Positions 36,601 to 48,600 of a stretch of 64,000 nt of DNA are shown piece by piece. The position numbers and the translations under genes are program-made. The notes below the pieces were generated by a model. That model was not told the DNA's origin. It was given only the letters and a program-made list of their open reading frames with translations, and made no database searches. Every line of letters starts with the position of its first letter. Within the stretch, counting starts at the first letter, position 1. The stretch covers positions 23,298,508 to 23,362,507 of the forward strand of contig NC_088776.1 in NCBI RefSeq assembly GCF_954871325.1, in the 5' to 3' direction. This DNA comes from Gordionus sp. m RMFG-2023 (lineage: Eukaryota; Nematomorpha; Gordioida; Chordodea; Parachordodidae).

Positions 36601-39600
36601 CTATTTTTCTGTATTTTATAAACTGACTAGCTAAAATTCTAATCTATAAATAATATTGCAAATTTACAAAAAATTAATTAATTTATTTATACATTTTTTT
36701 ATGATATTGGAATTCATCAATTTGTATTTGTTATCTTTGTCAATCAATTTAAATTATAATTTTTTTTAAATATACAATATAAAAAATGTATAAATATCAT
36801 CAAAAAATTTTAAAACTTTAATTAATTAATTAATTTAATGAAATATCAAAATTGATTTATAAAATGGTTGTTGTAGAAATAGCCATAGAGGAGAGATATA
36901 ACCTTAATTTACATTGAGAAACAATTAGATTATATAAATATGATTGTGTAAAATTTGTACAATAATTAGGCTTTTGTAAAATTTTAACAGGCTGGGCCAA
37001 TTTCTTGTAAAATTTTAATGAACTGGTTGAACTCAGATAGGCTGGACAAACATTATAATAATTGACTGGGCAACTTGTGCAAAAAATATTAACCAGCTGA
37101 AATGGGTCTAGCCTTTTAGTTCTCTGATTTGGACCTTTATTTTAAATTTTTTTTAGGACTAGACTTGCTCTATAAATAGTTTTTTCCTTATGTTTTATGA
37201 ATATTCTGTTCAAGTATAAATATAAAATTGTTTATTATCCTCACAGCATATAATTTTTCTTATTTAATTGAAATATGCTTTTTTGACAGATTAAAAAAAT
37301 AAGATTGTATTTCACTTATTTCTAATATAAAATTTTGGAGCATATTAGACTTATATCATTGAAAAAAATTATTAAATTGCTAAGACAAAATTTTTTATTT
37401 TTTTTCTCAAATCATGATGGACATGACTTATATCATTGAAAAAAATTATTAAATTGCTAAGACAAAATTTTTTATTTTTTTTCTCAAATCATGATGGACA
37501 TAATACAGTCAATTAAATAATTAATCAGACGCTATCACAATTTTAATAAATTTTTGTTAATATTTAAAGTAAATAATTACAGCTATTTTTTTTATGTAAC
37601 TAGTTACCTTAACAACACTAATCATATTGCGTAATTCAGGAAAATGATATATAATAATTAAGATTTTATAAGGATTTTATTCTTTATAACAATTATTATG
37701 AAACTTATTTAGCTATTGATCATTTTTTATTAATTTATCTACACCTTTTGTTTAGATTATATTTAAAAAAATTTAATATTGATTATTAGAAATATAATCA
37801 AAATAAAAAATGGTTAATATATTGTCGATTTTACAAATTTATTATGTCGATTTTACAAATTTATTATGTCGATTTTACAAATTTATTATTAAATCGTATT
37901 GATTTTTGAAGATCTCCTTGGTCTAATACATATACTCCTGCATTGGCTGATGGAACCTTACCATCTGATAAACTAAGAGAACTTGAAATTGTTGCAAATC
38001 AAGCTTTTGAAGTTTATAAGGAAATGTTAGTATACTTTTTTTCAAAATTTTTATTAAAAATAAAATAAATATAAAAACATTATATATATTATATTATTAG
38101 GTATTTTGATGGAGGCATATCATCTGTTTATTTATGGGAACTTGAATCTCAATCTTTTGCAGGTGCCATACTAATAAAAAAAACAGGAACTAATTTCCAA
38201 CATAATATGGGATGCTGGGACTCAATTCATGTTATAGAAATACAGGTACACTAGTTGATAATTATTTTTAAATAATCAATATCCTTGGTATATGATGACT
38301 TTATTTTACCTCATTTTCCAATTTTACAGGAAAGCGAGTCGAGTAGTATTGAGAATGGTGATTATTTAACTGTTATATTGTTTCTTTGAATAATGGTAAC
38401 CTTAATTTTTTTAAAGTAACAGCCTAACCTTGCTTTCCTTTTGGTTTAATATTTTTTAAATTTTGTTTGAGTAATACCGAAGCAGTCCTCAGATATAAAG
38501 TTTACCTAATTTGTAATTAGAACAAAATATTTTGGCGAAATCTATGTCTCTACAAATTTATTATATAAAGGATATTTTCTTATTATATTATAGGGAATTC
38601 ATCAAAATGGATATCAAATCACATTACATACGTTTAATACATTTAATTTTAAGTTGTCTACTTTGATGTTTAAGATATAAAAGGTTATATAAGAATAAAA
38701 TAAAATTTTATTTTAACAAAATGAAAAAATTAAAAGATAATTTAATTTAACAATAATAAGTTTATATATCTATTTTAAGTACATTTACGATAATCAATCA
38801 ATTATTAAAAATTCTATCCTTAAACAAAATACAATTTATTTAAAGTTAATACATTACTCTCCCCACTAAAATTTTTTTTGTCATGATGACATAGCAAGGT
38901 ATTCGTAACTCTTTTTTTAACAGTTGTATTTCCATTATGTTCTACATAGTCCAAATCTTCCGTCATTGTTATAGGTATTTATTTCCTTATTGTACATGAG
39001 CATCCCTCAGTTGGTCGGCATGCTTGTTTTTTACAATACACTCAGACTCAATATAATACAATATCACACTTTACCGTTGAACCACTGTATGCCATCCCAC
39101 AGTCCTTTGGTTTTCTACCCAAACCTTTTGCTTCTCTTCAAATTCACCGGGCTCAACGTTCCTATCATAATATTTTTGTTTCCATAATATATTTTCAGTC
39201 TTTTCTCTCGTAGATAGTTTCCACAGATTTAACCTCATCCTGAGCAGCCTTCAAAACATTTCAGTAGGAGATTTACCGGTAGTTGTCTTAAGTAGTATTT
39301 CGGTGAGTAATTAAAACATTCGCTAAATTTAACTGGTCCGGAGTCCCACATCTCCTTCAAGCATAGAAACGCTTTTTTATCGTACGTATATAACGCTCAG
39401 CCAAACCATTCAATTTAAGGCTATATGGATCTATTTTATGTTGTTTTTAAAAAGAAACATTTTGAATTCAGATCTAGTAAAGTAAGTACCGTTATCTGAA
39501 ACAATGTAACGAGATAACCCACATCTAGTGAAATAATTACGCAGATTATTTATTACCTCCGAATTAATATGTGTTAAAATTGCAACATCTACCCATTTGG

Positions 39601-42600
39601 TCAAAGCTTCTATGCAAATTAACCATAATTTTCCAGATTCGGGGCCTGTCAAATCAATGTGTCAATGTGTATTCGTTCCCAAGGTCGGGTAAGAATGTTC
39701 CAATTCTACAACGGCACTTCTCTGAATGCTGCAAGAGTTGTCAAGAAGGAAGACCGGGAAGAACTCTTCAACATCACTTTCAAGATTCATCCAAAAAACA
39801 TAGTATCTATATAATGATTTCATCCCCACTATTCCAGGATGTCCTTGAAGAATAACATTCAAAATCTCCCTTTTTAGATTATCAGGGATAATAATCCTAC
39901 CATTATAAAATAATAATCCTTTTTCGAACGAAATATTATCTTTAAGAAAAATAAATTTTCATAAAATCTCCAAATAATTATTTGTATTATCAATATACAA
40001 TGATTTTTAATTAATTTATAATCTCTTTCATCATATTGTTATCAATGCTCGTTTCACTTGACTTTATTGCGAGTGAAAGATAATTTTTCCATTTAATTAA
40101 TTTTTATTAATTCTTGATTTCACCTTCAAATTTTTTTGTAACATCATTGGTTTTTTCTTTCTACTTCCAAACAGGACAGAGCATCTGCATTTGTTTTGAT
40201 TGCCAGGTCTATGAATTATCTCATAGCCGTAATTTAATAACTTCGCCGCCCACCATATTAAACGGTAATTTGTTATTTTAGTTAGGTCTCTTTTATCACA
40301 TAAGATATATTTTAAAGGTTTATGATCCACTAATATAAAATGTCTTCCATAACAATATTGATGGAATTTCTCGATAGCGAACATGATCACCTCCCGATCA
40401 ATGATGGAGTAATTCTTTTCAGCCACCGAAATGTCCTCGATGCGTAAGCAATTCCTGGCGAATAAGAAATCGGTGTGCAATAACATCTACACCATCTTTG
40501 GAAGCGTCACAAGAAATCACGACAAGAATATCGCCTGAATAAGGAATTATTGTATCCTCTTTTGATAATATATTTTTAACTTTATTAAATATTTCAATAT
40601 ATTAAACTGACCTATCAACTAACATTTTTACTCTTTAGTCTGTTTGAGGCGCACAAATAGAATGTAAATTTTATATATACGACTCATGGTAATTCACCAT
40701 TTCAAGAAATGAACGTAAAACTTTCACATCTGACTGTGTTTTACAATTTTTTATGGCAATAATAATATCTTCTGTAGGGTGAATTCTGAATTCTCAAATA
40801 AGTAACTGACTTTTTTCTTCATTTTTAATTTTATCGGTCGTCGTTGTCAGTCCAGCCTTATCAAATCTTCTTAATACTTCTAAATTATCTACATGATCAA
40901 AATTATTCTCGCCCGCAATTCTTTCGTCGTCTAAAAATACACTAACCATAGGTATTTTCTTTAATAGGTTTTGCATAGAGCACTGAAATATTATCGGAGC
41001 CCTAGTCAACCCAAAAGGGATTCTTACATCTTGGTAATAACGGACATGAATCGGAATTACTAAAAGGTCCTCATTCTTGATTAACTCTGAATTGTAAAAT
41101 GCATCCCTTAAATAGATTATGGAAAATATTTTGCCACCCTCGAACCTATTTGTCAGGTCGACGAAAATTGGTAGTAAATCGTTATCTATGGCCAAATATT
41201 TGTTGATTGTTAAATGAAAATCTCCGCATATCCGCACGGCACATGATTTCTTTATTAACCACTGTTGACTTAGCCCAAGTGATTGGAGTTGTTGTTGGGT
41301 CCACCTTTTCGATAGCGCCTTCGTTTAAAATTCTCTCCAACTCAGCTCAACGGTTTGACGCCGTGGAAATGGAACTCTTCTTGTTGGTAAAGCTATCGGT
41401 AGTGTTCAGTTATATGCGGATAACTGCTTGTTGGAGTATTATTTCTTTCTAATTTTTTTTAAGAAACTTGAGGAAATTTCGATGCAATACTATTTAAAGT
41501 GGGAACATTCATATATATTATTCCGAACTTCTTTCGGAAGCTTTATATCGAATTCTCTAAGAAAACATTCCAAAAATAAGGAAATCTCTTTTTTAACTAC
41601 TCAAATAGGTAAAAATTTAGAAATGTTTTTGCTTCGACAGCTGTACATTTACCCATCTCTCGATTTTGATATTGTTATAACCACTAGTTTATACGCAGGC
41701 GATAGTGGTCTACCAATACGTCTCCAGGCAACTTCATCTATCACACTGCACGTAACACCGTATCGAATTCCATTGTAAACCATACACAATTATTCTTCGC
41801 ATCAATGGTAGTTTTATTAGGAAACGACAGGCGAGGTGTCCGTGGTAGAATCAACATGAGTTCTATAATCTTTGCTATGTGTTTACCTTGCCGCATCGAA
41901 AGCATATGACTTGTTTTGGTAAGAAGTTAGGTTTAGAACTAGATTTATAATTATTAGGAATATAATTATTGATTGAATTTGTTGGCATTATTACTATTAT
42001 TATTTATATTTATTACCGTTATTATAACTATTATTCCTAAAATACTTGTTTTTGAAACTTTGCGCCTGTTTATGTTTAATGATTTTGTTATCTTCTACCT
42101 GAGTTTCCTTTTCCAAGGAAGAAAGCGCGATCGCTAAACGCACAGTATCTCTTCAAAAGTGATGTAGCCTTCGGTATATGTTTACCGAAGATCTTTATCC
42201 AACTCGGGAAGATCTACTTCTAAGATAAAAATATCTCTTAAAAGTTCATCAATAGGCAATTATTACAGAGTGAGGAAATACTTTTTTTGATCGAAAAATC
42301 TATAATAGTTTCTCCGCCTTTTTTTAAGGATAAAAATTATTTCGATGCAGGAAAATACTAGAGATATCCTTATATATTTTCTCCAAACTATCAAGTAAAG
42401 TTAATTGGATAATGGAAATTTTTTATTTTAATTAAGTTATCCGTACCGCTTGTAACAAATATATTTTTTTAATTATGATCGACAATATTTTTTACTTTAA
42501 TCATGAATTCTAAATTATGTATATAGTCATGAATATCTTTCGATTTAAAGAATTCTGGAATATGGAATTGACTAGATGTTAATGTTTCTTCGTTTTTCTT

Positions 42601-45600
42601 TTAAACTATCTTCGAGTTTTCGTTAGACATAGTATAATATCCTTCGTCACTTTTTAATACGTCTCTTAAACTTAATCGTAGCCAATGTGGTGAAGATTAG
42701 GAAGGTTTCGAACTCAACCGCCAAACTGGAATGAACCGTTAAAATTTTCTGAACCGTAACCACCTTTATAAAGAAAATATAAAAAGAGCTAACCAAACTG
42801 TTTTAAATATTTTAAATCGGTTCAAAACGGTTTTAAAAAAATTATTAATTTTAAATTATTAACCTAAATTTGAATTTTCCTTGGGGGCAATTTTTAAATT
42901 CGTGATTTCTTTTCAAATTTTAATAGAGATTAGGCAAATTATCAGTTAATTAGATAAGATATAATCTAAAAAGAGATTGCCAAAAAACATTTTTCTAAAA
43001 CTTGGAACTTTACAAAATTTAAATAATCATAATATTGAAATTCTAGATACTACGCCTACGTGTTCACATTCGAAAGATAATTTAGATGTTGATTTTGAAG
43101 ATTTATTAAAATCGCATTAAAGCCTTAATAAGAATAATTCTCAGGGCATAGAAAATTATTATAAATGTATAGAAATAGAATATAAAATTCGGTCATCTGA
43201 TAATATATAGAGATTAGAAAAAGATACTAATCTTTTGAACTATTGGGAAAATGTAAAGAACAGCATGTCATAACTTTATAAGTTAGCTATAACTGTGCTA
43301 GCAGTTCCAGCTACGCAGGTATCCTTAGAAAGAGCATTTTTTTTAGCTTTAGATTATGCTCTCTGCTCAGAGAACTAAATTAAATCCTGAAATATTAGAA
43401 AATATTTTAATCCGTTCTAATTCTCTTATTAAACATAAATAGTATAAATTTCATTATATTTATGCGTTATTTTATTCTTCATTGTATTTGTGCATGTTTG
43501 TTAATCTTCTTTATTTATGAAATAAATAAAAATTAATTTGTCTAATGTATATTTACTAAGTTTAATAAAAATATCTATTAGATTATCATGGTTAAAATAA
43601 ATAAGAAATTATAAAAATATAAATTAAAAAGATTTTTCTCTAAGATTAATATATATGGTTATAAAAACCGGAACAAACCGAAAAGAACCGTTATAAACGG
43701 AACCGATATGAATTTTTTCAAAAAACCGAAATGGAACAAAACCTATAAATTTTAAACTAAAAACCGAAACGAACCGAACCGCTATACTTAACGGTTCGAA
43801 ACCCTGATCAAAAGATAATTTAAATTTATCAATAATATTTATATCTTCATCGAAAGTACATTTAGGATAATCAATCAATTAGCATAAATTGTATCCTTAA
43901 ACAAAATACAATTTATTTAAAGTTATTACATTACACCTACTAATCTAAAATATGTAGAAGGTTTATTAGATTTTTAATATATATAATCACTAATAACAAA
44001 ACATCCTTTTCTAAGAAATAATTAAAAAAATTCATTGAATCTTTTTTATTCAAATTAAATTATTGAAAAACGAATGAAAGATTTATAATTCCCAGTATTA
44101 CTTGTTTCCCTTTTTCTAAACATTACCTTCATATATTACCAATATATGGTAAAATTATCAAATTTTTTTTTACCAATCCAATATTTTTTCATTTTTACCC
44201 AAAACCTTTCTGATAATGCCGAATCAATATTGGGTGATCAGGTCAAATAGAGATTTAATTTATACATGCTGTTGTAATAATAGCATACATGATATATTTT
44301 AATGTGTTACTTAGGAAAAACCAAAGCTTCAATCAGCTAAATATAAACTCACTTCTACTGTGATGCTATGGCTTCAAACAAGTAAGGAGGATAGTGGAAC
44401 TGTAATCTTAGGAGGCAGTTTAACTAGACAGGTTATATATTATAAAAACCTATTTGCATATTTTTTCTTCATTTGATTATATTTACAATATGATATACCT
44501 TGTTATTTATTAGATGGAAAGTGATGCTCCTGTACCGGATTATACCTATCATATTGTTAACATGGGCAGGATAATTGAAGTTATTCATTAATATCATATA
44601 TATTTTTTATAAATAAAGTATAACCTCGTTATAGTAAACTCGCTGACGACTTTGCCATTAAAATTTTTTATAGTTTTATTTTATTTATTTAAAATTTATA
44701 AATATCAAAAGATTAAGATACATTTAGCATCCACACTATTTTTATAAAATTAGTAATTGAAATAACAAGAGATTTAAGAAGAAATATAAGTAACTAACTG
44801 CATTTTTTTAAATATATTTGATTTGAAAATCGATATATTTTTTTAATTATCTTTGACCATTTTAATAATTTTATCATTTTGTTGTAGATTCATTTATATA
44901 TTATATATATATATATGGATCTTATTTATATTAGACTTTAATTATTATTACGAAAATAAAATTTTATTATATATCGGTATTTCAAACCAAAGCTCTCTTA
45001 TTTCAATTTTTTTTTGACCCGGCCCCTAATTTTTATTAACTTTTAGTTTGGCCTTAAAATTTAATTTTTGGCCAGGCCCAAAATTTTTAATTGAAAAATA
45101 TAAATTAAACGCATTTTTATGAATGTTAAATAAAATAAAAACACCTTATACAAAAGCGAAAACACCTTATACAAAAGCGAAAACATTTATATTTTATTTT
45201 TTATCCTGTGCCCTGCCCGAATCTTTTTAATCCCGACACGGGGCTGACTATGTTTAAAAAATATTTAACGAACGATATATTATATAATAAATGTTGAATA
45301 CTATACAAAAAATCTAAAAACGGCAATGATAAAAAGAAGTAAGTAGATAATTTTTTAAATAGCAGGCAGAGAGGAGTTTACTTCTTTTTTTCTTAAATCC
45401 TGCTTAATACCCTTTGAGATTAGTAGAACTAGACACTAATATTATATATTTAACAAAAATACTACCTTGCTATTTTGTTTCTTGTAATATTTTTGATTTT
45501 TTTATCTCGCTAAAATTGAAATTTCCGTGTTTTTTCTCTGCTCATTATTATCCCTTATATTTTTGGATGCGCAATGGTTTATTAAGCAATTATATATTTT

Positions 45601-48600
45601 TTAGTTTACATATCACTTGTTCGACGCTTAAATCCCCAAAACTAAGAAAGGTATCCAAGCTAGAGATCTGCAAAGTTAGGCCCGGCCCGAATTTGGCCCG
45701 GCTCGAACGGGCTTCGGGTCGGGCTCGGGCCTAATTATATTTAAAATAATCAGGTTCTGGCCGGGCCAGGCCTAATATTTTTAAAAAAATTTCGGGTTCG
45801 GAGCTGGCATAACTTTTTAAAAAAAATTTCGCGCCGGTCTTGAAAAATTAGGCCCGATGCAGATCACTAAAGCATTCTCATTCTATTGGATCCTCTCATG
45901 CTTTATATAATAATTTTTTGAACGGCTTTTTTCGGTTATGAAGGAAAAACAATATGAGAAATTGAAATGCGCAAAAACATTCTTTTTTATGAAAATTTAA
46001 AATTTTGTGATAATTAAAAACACCCCCATCATAGTGGTTGTATTTTCATACTTAAAGGTGTGTATCCCTCATTATGAAGCAATTGCTTTAATTCCTCCCC
46101 CCCCCCTGTTTTAGGAGCCACTGCTACTCGCCGTTTATATAAGTTACATATTTAAATAAATTTGCTTGTTCTTAATTAAATTAGTTAATTTTAGAAGTGT
46201 ACCGACTACCGATATCACTTTTTGGAGGCCGATCCGATATTCTCGATATTAAATTGATATCCAATTACCCATCCTATATCATATCTAATTTTGTATTCTG
46301 TAAAGATACAACGGTTTTAATTTTTAATATACTTTTTATTAGTATAACAATAATTTAACTATATCACAACTCAGGCGCGTAACCAATGGGGGGTAAAGGG
46401 GGAATTTCCCCCCCCCATCGCAAATTTGACTATTTTCATAAATATCATTTTAAGCTAATAAAAATTTTACCCCCACCCCTCAGACCCCCCCCCCCACAAA
46501 TCAAAATTTTACAAATATTTGAATATCAATTTTCCAACATATTATTCAAAAATATTAATAAAATGTAAAAATATTTAGTCAAAGAGATTGAAATCAAACG
46601 ATAATTTATAAATAAGGCTGAGCATGAAAAAAAGTAATGTGTCGTTAGCAGCGATATCATTTTTGAATTCAATTGATCAATCAGAGTTTATCATTGCTGC
46701 TAGTTGCATCAATAAATTATTTTTAGCTCACTACTTTGTAGAAATTTACAAAAACCAAATTTAGATTTGGTTCAAGTTATTGATTTGGCGGAAAATATAC
46801 ATGAACAGGTAGATACAATAAGAATGAATGTAGATAAATATTTTCATAATATTTATCTAGACGTTGAATCGAAGACTAAATTTTATGATATAATACTAAT
46901 TAAACCTCGTCTAGCACCTAGGCCATTTTTGAGATGAAAATAAATATTGGCTCAACTGAAGAATATTCTAAAATATCCATTTTCATCCCATTCTTAGATA
47001 CTTTTTTATAGCAAATAAAAGTACGGGTTTTAGATAAAAAAACAAGTCTTTAGCAATCTTCAAGTTTTATTACCCAAAGATCCTTCTTCATTTTCTAATG
47101 CCACTATTGGTAAAATTAAATATTTAGAAAAATTTTATTCCTATGAGATTGATACTGAAATAAATTTAATCAGTGAATTCGAATTGTGGTATAAATATTT
47201 GTTTAGCTTTTTTACCTGAGCATGCTATTGATGCGCTCAATCGGTGTAAAGAAACCATGGCTCAATTTCCTAATATTTCGAAGTTGTTTTATATTCTTGC
47301 ATGTTTGCCTATTACAACATGTACGAATGAAAGGACTTTTTCCAACTTGAGAAGGTTGAAAACATATTTACGAAGTACTGAATCTCGGCTAAATGGGTTA
47401 GCTCTGCTAAATATACACAGAGATTTGGTTCCAAAGACAAACGAAATAATTAAAAATCTTGTATTTGATAAGAAGTTAAAAAAAACTTGTTAATTTAATT
47501 ATTTTCTAGTCAATATTTTAAACTACTATTAGTATTTTCAATAAAAAAAATTATATTCTACTTATATTGTATGAGAATTTAAGCTGAGGCTAGTTTTTAA
47601 AGCAAATTTTATAAAAAAAATGACATTACACTTTATTTCAACTTTACATATAAATAAACCTTTACATTTAAAAAAAGTTTATTAAATATAATATACCTAA
47701 CTTGAAATAATAAAAAAGAGGCTTGTAATATCCTATCCATAAGCACGAATTAGTAAATAATAGTTAAAAATAGAAATATAATTATTATTAAATTATTCAT
47801 AATTTAATAGAATAGCTCCAAAAAAATTTTCCCCCCCTATAAGAAAATCCTGGATACGCACTGTCACAACTTATGTTATTTACATATATTATAATGATCA
47901 GTTATAGTTTATATTCAATTCAATTGCAATTCTAAAAGTATATAAAATATTTTTATTGTTAAATCACTTTTATATAATAAGTAATAACATTAATCTATAT
48001 ACATATTAAGTAATAAACAATTATATTATGAAATTTGAAATAAATATTTATTTAACATTAATATAGCGAAGATTTCTTTTTAGGAATACCAAAATTTCCA
48101 ATTTATCAGAGGTCAGCCTACAGCATTGGCGTACGCAGCGGGAGGGGGGACAGGGGGACAAATACCTCCCCCCCCCAAAGCCAAAAAATGAAGATGCCGG
48201 ATATATTTTTCAAAAATATTTTTGTTTAGAATGTTGTGCAGATTTAATTTAAAACATTTCAATATTTTTTAATTCGTTTGTAAATAAGAATTTTAACTTG
48301 TAAAAATTGATAAGAATTTATAAATATGTTATTTTAACAACTTTTTACAAGTCAAATAATTTTATTTTCAAATAAATTAATAAATATGGAAATGTTTTGA
48401 ATTAAATTTACATAGTACTATATTAATTTATATTTGTATATTTATTCCTATCTCATATTAAATATATATTTAATTACATTTATTATCACATTCATCACTA
48501 AGTTTATCAATTAATTTCGATTTAAAGTTCTCCGACGTAATATTATCTTATTATTTTCAAATTTTTAGTGGCGTAATATTTATCTACCATTTTTAAATTT

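Noticed and set aside
39571-39855. Plus-strand 94-codon frame
   Set aside because: Antisense to the integrase region of the same fossil; no motif of its own.
41207-41778. Plus-strand open frames
   Set aside because: Antisense shadows of the reverse transcriptase and protease region of the minus-strand Gypsy-type fossil.
45661-45869. Perfect 8-bp target duplication for this MITE
   Set aside because: Flanks share only AAGC; boundaries rest on the terminal repeats alone.
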